Shown one piece after another: positions 29,461 to 39,797 of a DNA stretch of 64,000 bases. The notes under the pieces are model-generated. The model saw only the letters and a list, made by a program, of their open reading frames with translations, made no database searches and was not told where the DNA came from. This DNA is from Pyropia yezoensis. Lineage: Eukaryota; Rhodophyta; Bangiophyceae; Bangiales; Bangiaceae. Position numbers and translations under genes: made by a program. Numbering within the stretch: position 1 is the stretch's first letter; each line of letters starts with the position of its first letter. Location: NCBI GenBank assembly GCA_009829735.1, contig CM020619.1, positions 21,756,671 through 21,820,670 of the forward strand, written 5' to 3'.

Positions 29461-30940
29461 CCCCCCCCCCCCCCCCCCCCCAACCCCTCCGCCCCACGAA
29501 GACTTGGCATTGCCACACGTCGGTCGCCTGAACAGTACTGTACATACATGGTGCCCTCCCGCCCCCTCCCTCCCGCCGACTGCCGTGCCGCCACATGCCG
29601 GGTGGGGGGGTGGGCGCTGCTCCCTCCTCCTTCCCCACGTCAGACCACAAGAAAGGCCGAGAGGCCAAGGGGCGGCGCGCCCCGCCCTCGAACGCCCCTT
29701 CCGCTTGCCCCCCGTCCCCCACCATATCTTCATCCCTCACTTCCCCCCCCTAACCGTCCACCGCCCGCCATATCGCCGCCACTTCCGTGTGTAGGGGCGG
29801 TGGCGTCACCGCCGCTCCGCAGGCAGTGCCGGCGGCCGCAGCGACACCCGCCGCACCGCCGCGTGGCGCGCTACCGCCGTCGCAGTCGTCGTCGGCGCCG
29901 GCACCGGAGAATTGGACGCCGGCCAATGGGGGCGGTAGCCGCGGTAGCGGCGGCGGGGGCACCGACGCGGGGCGTAGCGGCGGAGTCCTCTGCTGTGGGC
30001 TCCACCCCTCGGGGCGCCTGGGGCGGGGCCGCCCCAGGCGCCCCCGGCGCGCCTCGTTACCGTTATGGACCAGGCCGACAGCCACGGGGAGGCGCCAGTG
30101 GTGCCACCGCCGCCGCCGCCACCAAAGCCGGTAGGCAACGCCGCCGCCACCAAAGCCGGTAGGCAACGCCGCCGCAACTGCCGCCCATGCCGCCACCCCC
30201 GCCGCCCCACCCGCCCCCGCCGCCGTCCCCGCCGCCGCCCCCGCCGCTGCATCCCAGCCCGCCGTCGCAAGCGCACATTCGCCGCCGCTTTTGGCAGTGG
30301 CGAAGGTGGCGGCAGCTATCAAACCCGCCGTCGTCACGGCGGCCACTCGGCGCGCCCCCCCCACCTCGGAAGCACCTCTTCTGCCTCGGTGAACCTACAG
30401 GTCGATAACAACGCCCCCTCCCCCACCCCACCAAGCGCTCCGCAGCCGATCAACACCTTGCTAGGGCGATGAATTACCATATAGGTAATTACGTCTCGAT
30501 GTCTCTGATGTCGAGGGGCCCGCCTGAGCTACAGAGCTCGCGCGGGGCGCACGCCCCCGGTTGTCGCGCGCGGGCGAGGCGGCGGCGCTCGCTCGCCCCT
30601 GCGGCCGTGTGGTGCCATGCACTGGATACTGGGGCGCCCGCGGCTCTCTCCTCCTTCCCCCATCCAAAACGGCGCAACGTATCCAACGTGGCACGCCAGT
30701 GGGCGGCGCCCAGCGGCGTCGGCAAGCCCTGGGCGCGCGCGTATGGATTTCCGCGGCGGCCGTCGGTCGGCGGCGACTGCGCGGGCCCGACGCTGAGGCG
30801 GGGGCCCCCTCAACCCACCCCGTTGGACGGGCGGCCTCCCTGCCTCTTATTGGCGCGTGCACAAAAACGCCGAGGCGCGGCGCTTGTGGCCGGCGGTCCC
30901 CCGCGCACCCAAGAGGGCGGGATCATCCCCCCCCCCCCCC
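29460..30940. other. Low-complexity GC-rich stretch
   Basis: Contains a C-run of about 20 at 29460-29480, CCG/CGG arrays, and no supported gene. Open frames on both strands are Pro/Arg/Gly-rich. Confidence 0.5.
30121..30176 (+). repeat. 28-bp tandem repeat, two copies
   Basis: ACCAAAGCCGGTAGGCAACG starts at 30121 and again at 30149, each followed by CCGCCGCC. Confidence 0.75.
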
Positions 30941-30949
30941 TCGGGAGTG

Positions 30950-31462
30950 TGGCGGCCGCCACCTTTTTTCCAAGCTCCCTGCAAAAGTGCGTCTCCAAGG
31001 CTGCCGCCGCGTTCGAGGCCGCCAAGGCGGCGCTGACTGTTGGGGGCACGCGACCCCCGCCCATCTCCGAGAGAGACACCTGGGGGGAGTGCTCGGAGGG
31101 GGGGGCGGTGGGGGTGGTTCGTGCTGCACACAGAACGCACGGTTCCCCGTTTTTGTATGCACATACGCGTGACGCGTGACCTGCCGCTCGCGAGCGTCTC
31201 TCCATTACTGTACTGTGCCGGGGGGGGCGGGCGGCTCTCCATCCTTGGCGCCCGCCGCCCTCCTCAGCGCGCCACGGTGCGTCTGGATGTCGAGGCGGTA
31301 CCCCCTCGCCCGTCCACGCCGGTGGGGCAGGTTTCATTTCTCTCCCGTCGGTGGCTGTGGGAGACCCTTGTGGCCAACGACGTCACGTCGGAACGGGACG
31401 CACGGGCGGCTTGGTGCGATCTGTCTCTTTGGTGGGGTCGGCCGACCCCACACTCGTTTTAA
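30950..31462 (+). CDS. Possible two-exon small gene, function unknown
   Basis: A coding-like stretch near 30960-31110 reads ATFFPSSLQKCVSKAAAAFE and RPPPISERDTWGECSEG. A second at 31268-31462 follows a good acceptor (pyrimidine-rich tract, CTCCTCAG ending 31267), reads RATVRLDVEAVPPRPS and LSRRWLWETLVANDVT, and ends at TAA 31460-31462 after CDLSLWWGRPTPHSF. A GTGGGG or GTGGTT near 31108-31120 could be the donor. The 5' end is unknown and I recognise no family. The case rests on composition and the acceptor, so it is weak. Confidence 0.3.
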
Positions 31463-32271
31463 GTGAAGTGCCCTCAGCTGTGTGCTGTCCACGGTCGTGC
31501 ACGCCAGAGGCTGTGCGAGCGTTGGCTGCGCCCTAGGCGGTGGGTGGGTGAGGAGCGCAGCGCGTTGACAGCCCCGCAGCCCGGCCGACATACTCGGCTG
31601 GTGGGTGCGTGGTGAGGCGGTTAACAGCGGGGGTGCGTTTTGTGCGTGAGAGGCACCTTCGGCCGCGCTGGCCACACCAGTGCGGCGGTTCCCCTGAATG
31701 TAGTGGGTGCCGCCTGCCCTTGCTGCGTTTCCCACGAAGCTGGTGAGTGCCGCCGGCGGCACGCCACCGCTCGACGCTGCGTGCGCTGGTTGCCGCGACG
31801 TGCTGGGCCGTTGCTGGCGGGTGTCTTTTCTGCGGCTCTGGAGCGCGCGCCGTTCACGTCGCGCCTTTTGGGCCCGCACAGTGCCTACCCCGCTGACGGG
31901 ACGGGTTTACGCAACCCTTCTCTCTACGGGCGTGTGGGTGCAGGCACATCCGCGAAACCACTTGCGGCTGTGTCCGCTCCTCGGCCACCTCACCGCAAGT
32001 GCTGGCGGGCGTGCGGGTGCGCCCCCCCACCTGCTGCCGTCATCATCCGCCTTTTTCCCCTGTGCACCCGCCTGTCCTGCTCTTCGCCCCTCCTGCACGG
32101 TGATCGTCGTCCAGAGCGGTGGCTGCCAGCCGGTGTTGCCCCCCCCCCCCCCCTGCCCTGCGGCTGACGACGGCGGGGACGGGCGTGATACGCCCAATTG
32201 AAGCGGCCGCTGAGCCCCTCCCACGCGACCGTCTTGGCTGCGGGGCGCACAGGTACCCTCTTTTGAAGGCA
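31463..32271. other. Intergenic region upstream of the first receptor-like gene
   Basis: No supported gene. A C-run of 15 at about 32140 lies 130 bp before the start codon. No TATA box is obvious. Confidence 0.4.
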
Positions 32272-35058
32272 ATGCCAACGACAGGACGTGGGGGCGCCGC
32301 TCCCCTTTCCGCTACTGCCGCCACAGACACTGGTACAGACCGTCATCCCCCCAGCCCTCCCCTTCGCTCGCACCCAGCCCGTCGGTCGGCTGTGCGGCTA
32401 CGGCGGGCGGCGGTTGTGGTGGTGACGGCGGCTGCAGCGGTGGTGGCGACAGCGGCGAAGGTGAGCGGCCAGCCGTCGCGACTGGACGATGTGTTTGGCG
32501 CCTCAGCAGAGCGGGTGGTGAGGATTGCGGACGCCGCCCGCAATGCGCTTGAGCCGCCCAATGCGTGCACACTCGACAAGGCACTGTCGTCGTGTGGGTG
32601 CTCCTACTCGCCCTGCGCCGCCCGCTACCCCGATAGCCTCACGTGTGGGTCGGAGTTTTCGCCGAACAGTCAAGTCTGTGGCGGCGACAGCTGCGGCGAG
32701 AGCAAGAGCGACTGGGCAAACAGCTTTGTGCTCCCCGGCCGGGGGCAGATCTCCCCCGATGGCACCGTTAGCACGGCGGTCGCCAAGGATGTGTGCCTCA
32801 CAAAAGCCCTTGACCGGTCGGTCTTTCGATCCCTGTCGCCGGCCAAGCAGATTACGTACTTCGCAACATCCAACGGGGCGTTCCGGTACCACCCGGGGCG
32901 TTCGCAGAGCGTGGCCGAATCGTATGACCAATGCGGCGGGCCGTTCGAGGCTCGCCTCCGGCCGTGGTATTCGGCGGCGAGTTCCGGGCCCAAGGACGTG
33001 GTCATTGCGGTGGACGCTAGCGCTGGGATGACCCAGTCGGTCGCCGAGGGGGGTACCACCTCGCGCTGGACGCTTGCCTCGTCGGCCGTAGCGGACTTGC
33101 TCGACACGCTCAACCCTCGCGACTTCGTGGCCATTGTCCGCTCTGACGGCGGCAGCAACGGGGCGTTAACGGTGGGCAACACGGGGCCACTGATGGAGTC
33201 CGTGTCGGAGGAGCGGGTGACAGAACTCAAAAAGGCGGTCGAGGCGATCCGGCCGGCGGGGACGCTAAACGTTGCGGCCACCATGCGCTTCGCGTTTGGA
33301 CTGTTGCAGCGCTCGGCCGAGGCGAGTGTCGAGCGCTCCGGCCTGGCCAGCGCCGGCTGCTCGCGGGTAGTTATCTGGATCACGGGCGGACGGGACGCGT
33401 GCTACAGCCGCCCTGCCTGCCAGTCGGCCGCAACCGGCGGCTGCACGTGTACGGCGGATGTGTTGTCCCAGATGAACAGCCTGCAAAGCTCCTTATCTGC
33501 GGTTGGTGGCGGCGGGCTTCCCAAGGCGATGGTTACCACCATGACCGTCGGTGACCTTGTCGACGATTCCCTTGCGCGACAGATGGCTTGCTCGTCCAGC
33601 GGCACGTGGGCGAGGGTCACCTCCCAGGATGTGTCGAGCGAGAACAGCTTGAGGAGTACGGACGTGACGGGGTACTACAGAATGTTGTCGGTCGCGCGGT
33701 GGGTCCCTGGCATCAACGTGAGTCAGGTTGTCTTCTCGCGGTTGTACGACGGTGCGGGCGACATGGGCGATATGACTACCGCCACCATCCCTGTCTTTTC
33801 GCGCTTCTCTAAGCGCGTCATTGGTGTGGCTGGGGCCGACATCCCAATTGCTGATCTCCTTGCCGCTGCCCCGGGCGCCACGCGGGAGGACCTCGTGGAT
33901 GAGATTAGAACCAGGGCGCCTCAGTGCGAGCGCGGTGACCTGTCGACCAACATCCGTCCCTGCGACGCGCAGCAGCTGCGTGGGCCAGAGGCAGCATGTG
34001 TGCCCGCCCGTCCTCCACCCTCGGTGAAGTGCTTCAAGCATGCTGGTGACCTCTACGTTGCGCAGCCCGAGGTGTCCACCTGGCGTTCGTGGGATGCCGC
34101 CAACACTTACTGCGGGACGCTCGGTCCGGGTGGGATGCTCGCGCCAATCAGGTCGATCGAGCTCAGCCAGCTCCTCACGCAGCTGTCGGGGCTGGACGGG
34201 TCTTGGGTGGGCGTTCGTCGTGGCAAAGGCTCGTCCGCAGCGGGGGAGTGGGTGTCCCCGACGGGCGCGCCGGTGCGGTTCAACTCTTGGACGGTTGAGT
34301 CCCGGCTAGAGGAGTGTGTGGCGATTGACCGGCGGGGCTTGGAGGGCAACTGGTTTGCCCGCAAGTGTGACAAGCAGCTGCCCTTTATCTGTTGGCTGCC
34401 GGATGCGGCTGCCATCACCCCCCCCCCCACCGTGTGTGGTGCGGGGGAGGTGGTGGACCTCGACGCGCCGCAGCCCAACCGTTCCAACCCTCTCACTGCA
34501 ACGGGCGAGTGTTCGCTTGAGGAGGCGGTGCGCTCGTGCCGTGGTGCCCAGCTGGCGGTCAACAACAAGCCGTTCTGTCCATTGGGCCTGGAGAGCGGCA
34601 ACATCGCCTGCGACAACCATTGCTGCGACGGGTGCCAGTGCTTGGCGTTGGGGAGCGTGCCGGGCAAACGCATCGGCGCGGGCGCCGTCATTGGTATTGT
34701 CGTTGGCGTTCTCGTGGTCATTCTCTTTGTGAGTCTCGGCTTTGTTGTGTGGCGGCGTCGCGCGGAAGCTCGGCGGGGCGTCATCGATGACGCCAGCGAC
34801 GATGACGAGTACTATGTGATGCGGCAGAGCGAGGAGAAGTCCGAGAAGAACTACGCCTGGGACGGCGACGGCAGTGTGGATATGGGCGGTGGGGGAGGGC
34901 GCGCTATCGAACGGGGGGGGCACCACCCGACCGACGCCGAGGCGGCGTACCATGGGCGCCAGCTTGAGCAGGCCACCCAGCCTGGGGAGGGCGTGGGCGC
35001 CCGCGTGTGGAGCTGGTCACCCGGCACCTTTTTTGCTCCGCGTCGACCAACGCAATAG
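32272..35058 (+). CDS. Type I membrane protein with VWA, Cache-like and C-type lectin domains, 928 aa (paralog 1)
   Basis: The ATG at 32272 is preferred to the upstream GTG; it gives a length almost equal to paralog 2. A signal segment (about 35-65, AAVVVVTAAAAVVATAA) is followed by a Cys-rich module. PWYSAASSGPKDVVIAVDAS opens a VWA domain (about 240-430) arranged as in calcium-channel alpha2-delta proteins. A Cache-like segment (about 445-560) has GYYRMLSVARWVPG and FSRFSKRVIGVAGADIPI. The C-type lectin-like domain (about 587-710) has STWRSWDAANTYC, SWVGVRRGKGSS, EECVAIDRRG and RKCDKQLPFIC. A membrane span lies at about 802-827 (AVIGIVVGVLVVILFVSLGF), then a 100-residue tail with DDDEYYVMRQSEE and RVWSWSPGTFF. 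The MIDAS DxSxS is DASAG, so metal binding is doubtful. It is likely a cell-surface receptor or adhesion protein; the ligand is unknown. Intronless. Confidence 0.85.
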   Translation: MPTTGRGGAAPLSATAATDTGTDRHPPSPPLRSHPARRSAVRLRRAAVVVVTAAAAVVATAAKVSGQPSRLDDVFGASAERVVRIADAARNALEPPNACTLDKALSSCGCSYSPCAARYPDSLTCGSEFSPNSQVCGGDSCGESKSDWANSFVLPGRGQISPDGTVSTAVAKDVCLTKALDRSVFRSLSPAKQITYFATSNGAFRYHPGRSQSVAESYDQCGGPFEARLRPWYSAASSGPKDVVIAVDASAGMTQSVAEGGTTSRWTLASSAVADLLDTLNPRDFVAIVRSDGGSNGALTVGNTGPLMESVSEERVTELKKAVEAIRPAGTLNVAATMRFAFGLLQRSAEASVERSGLASAGCSRVVIWITGGRDACYSRPACQSAATGGCTCTADVLSQMNSLQSSLSAVGGGGLPKAMVTTMTVGDLVDDSLARQMACSSSGTWARVTSQDVSSENSLRSTDVTGYYRMLSVARWVPGINVSQVVFSRLYDGAGDMGDMTTATIPVFSRFSKRVIGVAGADIPIADLLAAAPGATREDLVDEIRTRAPQCERGDLSTNIRPCDAQQLRGPEAACVPARPPPSVKCFKHAGDLYVAQPEVSTWRSWDAANTYCGTLGPGGMLAPIRSIELSQLLTQLSGLDGSWVGVRRGKGSSAAGEWVSPTGAPVRFNSWTVESRLEECVAIDRRGLEGNWFARKCDKQLPFICWLPDAAAITPPPTVCGAGEVVDLDAPQPNRSNPLTATGECSLEEAVRSCRGAQLAVNNKPFCPLGLESGNIACDNHCCDGCQCLALGSVPGKRIGAGAVIGIVVGVLVVILFVSLGFVVWRRRAEARRGVIDDASDDDEYYVMRQSEEKSEKNYAWDGDGSVDMGGGGGRAIERGGHHPTDAEAAYHGRQLEQATQPGEGVGARVWSWSPGTFFAPRRPTQ

Positions 35059-36744
35059 CGTCTTTTAGCGACATGGGGCATGAGGGGGGTCTTGAGCTCG
35101 ACAGGGCTTGAGCGGAAGAGAGTGACGGCGCCCGGGCTGGACCGAGCGTGGTGCTCCGCAGTCGTTTTTTTCGAACACTTTTCACGCTTATGTACGCTAC
35201 TGTAGCCCATGCGCGGGACGGGAACGACGCCATCAGGGCGCCCAGGCGGCGGCTGCGCCGCACTTGCTGCCACCACGGGACCGCCACCAACAGCGGTTGA
35301 CTTCACTGGCAGAGAGTGTGTAACATACTGGTGCCAGAGGTCATCGCTATGCAGCACTTTTTGTTTAGCCACTCAGGCGACCGCGTCCGGGGTGCCAACG
35401 GCGCTCGGTGCACCCGCGGAGGCGGCGCCGCCGCCGACGTCGCCGCCGAAGGGGGGGGGAGGGGTGTTTCAAAACGAATCCTCACTCTCAGTCGTAGTCA
35501 CAAGGGGGAGGAGCGGCCCGTGCGGGGGGGTTGTGAGAGCCGCTGTCGCAGCAGCTTCCGTCGCTGCCGCCACAGCGCTGCGTCACCGACGTCGCCACCA
35601 ACAACCGCCATGTCAATGTTGGCGGCGTGAGTTCCCTTCGGCGGTGGCGCCGGCTGTGGCCGCCGCGGTGGACGCGGAACGCTCGACGATGCGTGGCAGT
35701 GTGCCAGGCAGCGCCGACAGGCCGCCGCCGCGCAGGGTGCACATGGCTTGCGCCAGCGGAGTGGGTGGGACGTCGGAGGTGACCATGGCAAAGGTGCTGG
35801 CCACAGGTGCACGGCGCGCGAGGATGGGGTCGTCACCTGCTCCCCGCGCTGTGCACCATAAAAAGCCTGGGCACGTCGGAAAGGCTTTGGAATTGTTTCG
35901 AAACAATCTGTTCAATTCGGTGTATTTCCAATCCTGTGCTGCACCCTTCTTTCCCCTCGTGCAAGTCGGTTCGCTACGTGGCCTCGTGCGGTGTCAGGGG
36001 CCCAAGATTTGCGTAGACAGCCGGGAAAGGAGACGATTTGACTGCTGGACCGCCGGTGGGGTCCATCGTACGCTGGCCACCGTATGCGAGCACGAGATTG
36101 GTCCCCCTACATGGTTGACATAGCCTCAGGCTGTGAGCGTGGCGCCCTGCGGTGCCACGGGGAGAACCCACCTTTTCTTGCCTCCGTTTCTGTTGCCCAT
36201 GGGACGCGTGACCGGTGCTGGTGTCGGCCGGTCAGGTAACCCGACGAGGAGCGTTTCGGACGCTCGGGTCGAGAGAGCCACGCGCCGGGCAGGCCTGCCG
36301 TCAAATCCCATGGATGCGGTGAAGGCCTTCTCGTGGCCTCTCCTGGGCGGTGTTTGCCGGGGATGTGGAGCGTGCCAGCGGGTTGCTCCACCCCTGCGCC
36401 TCGCTCGTGTGGCTCGCGGGCGTGCAGCGGGAGGCTCCTTGGCGTTCAATTGGCGCTTGAGCGGGAAGCGCCTTTTCGCACTCGCGAGGCGACGTCGGCG
36501 GCTCACACTACGCCCCTTGGTGCCACGCCGAATTCGCGCGCCCCCGTTTGGTGGCGTCGCTGCTCTCCTCCCGCCACCCCCCTCCCATGTGCGACAAACT
36601 TCCGTAGAGCGCGCAAACGGGGCGCATCGGGGAGCTACCGCTGTGTCTACCGAGGGCCCTCTCGTGCTGCCACCTCCCCCATCCTCTACTACGGGCGCGG
36701 CCGACGCCGACGCTGTAGCCATTGTGTTGGTGCGAGGCGCGGCC
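35059..36744. other. Spacer between the two receptor-like paralogs
   Basis: An open frame in register runs from 36133 (GTG) into paralog 2, but its Arg-rich translation has no counterpart in paralog 1, so I treat it as 5' flank. A minus-strand stretch near 35680-35830 (TSDVPPTPLAQAMCTLRGGG) looks somewhat coding-like but has no model. Confidence 0.35.
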
Positions 36745-39534
36745 ATGGAACCTTCGGCACCTTTAGCAGGGCCGCACATTGGCATCGGGGGTGACCGGGA
36801 GAGGATCGCGGCCATCACTGGCGGCGTCGCCCCGTTCCGGCCAACGTGCTGCCGCTCCCGACGCGGATTTCGCTCCATGCTGCTGCTCGCATCAGTTGGA
36901 GCGGTGGTGGGTGCGGTGGTGACGGCACCAAGGCACGCAGCCGCCCAGACACCCACGTCCGCGCTGGATCAACTTTTTGTCGACTCTGCGGCGCGGGTAA
37001 TTAAGGTTGCAGAAGCGGCACGCGAGGCGCTCGAGCCGTCGGACCCATGCCACAACAACGCAGCCATCGCCACTTGTGATTGCACCTACTCGCCCTGTGG
37101 CAGCCGCTTCGCCACCTCTCTCAAGTGCACACGGGACTTCGGTGCCAACTCCCAGACATGCGGGGGGTCCAACTGCAAGGCGTCCAAGCTTGACTACGAC
37201 AACAGTTTTGTTCATGTGGGGAGGGGGCTCCTCCAGGCCGACGGGGGAACGACCCCGGCGATTGCAAGAGACGTATGTGTGACGCGGTCCATGGATCAGT
37301 CAGTCTTCCGGTCGCTGTCGTCGGCTCGGCAGTTCACCTACTTCGCGACATCCAACGGGGTCTTCCGGGTACACCCGGGGCGGCCTGGCTCAGTGACGGA
37401 TGTACTCAGCACGTGCACCGATTGGGATCCTCGCCTGCGTCCGTGGTACTCGGCGGCGAGTTCCGGGCCTAAGGATGTGGTTATCGCAGTGGATGCTAGC
37501 GAGCAGATGGGGAGCTCGTTTTCCTCTGGCACGGGCTCCTCTACGCGCTGGACCTTGGCGGCCTCTGTCTTCAAGGACGTGCTCGATACGCTCAACCCTC
37601 GCGACTTCGTGGCCGTGGTCCGCTCTGACGGCGGCAGCAACGGGGCGGTAACGGTGGGCAACACGGGGCCACTGATGGTACCCGCTACCGACCCTCGCAT
37701 AAAGGCGCTCAAGAAGGCGCTCAATGAAGTCAAGCCGTCGGGGCCGCTCAACGTGGCGGCCACCATGCGGGCCGCGTTTGACCTTCTTCGGCGGTCTGCG
37801 GCAGAGAGCGACGGGCGAGCTTCCGCCGGCTGCTCGCGGGTGGTCATCTGGATCACAGGCGGAGAGGACGCGTGCTATAAGCGCCCTTCTTGTCAGCCGA
37901 GCGCCACACCCGGTGCGTGCACGTGCACGCAAGACGTGTTGTCAGAGCTTGAAAGGCAGCAGACTGCCCTCTCCCCTGACAACGCGGGCGGCCGACCCCC
38001 GGCCATGGTCGCGACGCTGACGGTTGGGGACCTCGTCGACGACTCCCTGGCTAGGCAAATGGCATGCTCGTCATCCGGGGGCGTCTGGGCCCGTGTTGCT
38101 TCCTCTGACTTGTCGGGGCAGGACAAGGCGAGCTCCACGGACTTGACTGGTTACTATCGTATGCTGTCGGCCGGACGGTGGTCGCCGCTCGATGAGACGG
38201 AGGTGGTCTTTTCGCGCCTGTACGAAGGGAAAAGCGGCCTGGGTCAAATGACCACAGCCACCATCCCCGTGTTTTCGCGCTTTTCCAAGCGCGTCCTCGG
38301 GGTGGCAGGCGCCGACATTCCCATCTCGCGTCTCACGGACGCTGCGCCAGGCTCCACTATGGACGCTATCCAGGCCGAGGTGGCCAGTCGGGCGCCTTCC
38401 TGTAGGTCAGGCGGGGACCTCTTCAAGATAGTCTCGCCTTGCGAGATCCAGAGGCTCCGCGGGCTGCCAGCCGCGTGCGTGCCCGCTCGACCGCCGTCGA
38501 CGGTACGCTGCTTTAGCCGAGTTGCGACAGGTAAGGATCTGTACGTCGCACCTCCTGAGACGTCCGCGTGGCGCTCCTATGATGAGGCCAACAACTATTG
38601 CAGGACGCTCGGCGCCGGTGGCAGCCTCGCACCAGTCACTTCCAACCTTCTCAATGAGCTGGTGACGCCCCTCTCGGGGGTGGACGGATCGTGGGTAGGC
38701 GTTCGTCGGGGCGTAGGCTCCTCTGCTGCGGGAGAGTGGGTGACCCCAGCGGGCGCGGCCGTCCTGTACAACTCGTGGACGGTGGCGTCGCGGCTGGAAG
38801 ATTGCGTCGCGATTGATCGGCGGGGCCTGCGAAACAACTGGACGGCCCGAAAGTGTGATCTCAAGCTGCCCTTCATCTGCTTGGTTCCGGACATGGCCGC
38901 CACCGCGTGTGGCGCAGGGGGGGTAATGGACCTTGATGCAAGGGCAGCCAACCGCTCCAACCCCCTCTTGGCCACAGGTGAGTGTGCGGCCGGCGTGGGG
39001 GCGCCCACCTGTGACGACCAGCCACCGGTCGTCAACACCAAGCCCCTCTGTCCCGTACAGCTGGAGTCGGGTGGCGACAGCTGTGACAACACGTGCTGCG
39101 AAGGCTGCAAGTGCCTCACTGTGCAGGCCTCTGCCGGGGCGGGCCTCGCCACCGGCGCGGTTGTCGGTATCGTTGTTGGGGTGCTCATCCTCGTTGTGCT
39201 TGTGATCGGGAGCTTTTGGCTGTGGCGTCGCCGGCGGGACCTGCGTCGCGTCGTCGAAGACGACGCAAGTGAGAGTGGCGACGAGTACTACGTCATGCGC
39301 CGCAGTGATGAGGAGTTTGGCAAGGACGTTGGCGGAGGCACCGACGACGGGGTGCCGCCGGGGGCTGGGGCCGCTGGCGACCGGAGGGGGGGGGGAAGAG
39401 AGGACGTGTCGGATGCAGAGGCTGTCTACCGTGGCCGCCAGCTGGAGCACGCCACGCAGCCAGAGGATGTCCTCGGCACACGCGTGTGGAGCTGGTCGCC
39501 CGGCACTTTCTTTTCCCCGCGGCGAACGTCTTAG
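36745..39534 (+). CDS. Type I membrane protein with VWA, Cache-like and C-type lectin domains, 929 aa (paralog 2)
   Basis: Tandem paralog of the gene at 32272-35058, on the same strand and with the same domain order. The ATG at 36745 gives 929 aa against 928. Signal segment MLLLASVGAVVGAVV, then LDQLFVDSAARVIKVAEAA. The VWA part starts PKDVVIAVDASEQMGSS; the MIDAS reads DASEQ, again not DxSxS. The Cache-like part has GYYRMLSAGRWSPLDE and FSRFSKRVLGVAGADIPI. The lectin-like part has AWRSYDEANNYC, SWVGVRRGVGSS, EDCVAIDRRGL and ARKCDLKLPFIC. The membrane span is about 802-827, and the tail has DEYYVMRRSDEE, DAEAVYRGRQLEHATQP and RVWSWSPGTFFSPRR. All visible Cys-rich modules are shared with paralog 1, so the fold is conserved. 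It probably shares function, with ligand divergence possible in the lectin loop. Confidence 0.85.
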   Translation: MEPSAPLAGPHIGIGGDRERIAAITGGVAPFRPTCCRSRRGFRSMLLLASVGAVVGAVVTAPRHAAAQTPTSALDQLFVDSAARVIKVAEAAREALEPSDPCHNNAAIATCDCTYSPCGSRFATSLKCTRDFGANSQTCGGSNCKASKLDYDNSFVHVGRGLLQADGGTTPAIARDVCVTRSMDQSVFRSLSSARQFTYFATSNGVFRVHPGRPGSVTDVLSTCTDWDPRLRPWYSAASSGPKDVVIAVDASEQMGSSFSSGTGSSTRWTLAASVFKDVLDTLNPRDFVAVVRSDGGSNGAVTVGNTGPLMVPATDPRIKALKKALNEVKPSGPLNVAATMRAAFDLLRRSAAESDGRASAGCSRVVIWITGGEDACYKRPSCQPSATPGACTCTQDVLSELERQQTALSPDNAGGRPPAMVATLTVGDLVDDSLARQMACSSSGGVWARVASSDLSGQDKASSTDLTGYYRMLSAGRWSPLDETEVVFSRLYEGKSGLGQMTTATIPVFSRFSKRVLGVAGADIPISRLTDAAPGSTMDAIQAEVASRAPSCRSGGDLFKIVSPCEIQRLRGLPAACVPARPPSTVRCFSRVATGKDLYVAPPETSAWRSYDEANNYCRTLGAGGSLAPVTSNLLNELVTPLSGVDGSWVGVRRGVGSSAAGEWVTPAGAAVLYNSWTVASRLEDCVAIDRRGLRNNWTARKCDLKLPFICLVPDMAATACGAGGVMDLDARAANRSNPLLATGECAAGVGAPTCDDQPPVVNTKPLCPVQLESGGDSCDNTCCEGCKCLTVQASAGAGLATGAVVGIVVGVLILVVLVIGSFWLWRRRRDLRRVVEDDASESGDEYYVMRRSDEEFGKDVGGGTDDGVPPGAGAAGDRRGGGREDVSDAEAVYRGRQLEHATQPEDVLGTRVWSWSPGTFFSPRRTS

Positions 39535-39797
39535 CGTGACCCTTTGCGTGACCGAGTGTGTAGGAACAGGCCGCGTCGGCCACGTGCTATGCCTTTGGCG
39601 GGTCCGAGCTCGATCATTAAAAGAGGTCTCGCTGCAGCGCCTGCACGAGCAAAAGATACCGCCGAGCAGAGAGGAAAGGCAAGCAGCGCGCGTGTGAAGC
39701 GGGACAGGTGGTGCCCCCCCGGATGTCCTGGATAGGCGGCGGTCGAAAGCGACAGCACCTCCCCCTCCCGCATACCCGCCTTCCTTCCATTCAGGGG

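Noticed and set aside
27678..29594. Minus-strand 638-codon open frame
   Set aside because: Starts at GTG, Arg/Gly/Ala-rich throughout, no motif, and covers CCG/CGG repeats. Long open frames are expected on both strands at this G+C.
36133..36744. 204-residue N-terminal extension of receptor paralog 2
   Set aside because: Begins at GTG, is Arg-rich, has no counterpart in paralog 1, and the ATG at 36745 gives equal lengths (929 and 928 aa).
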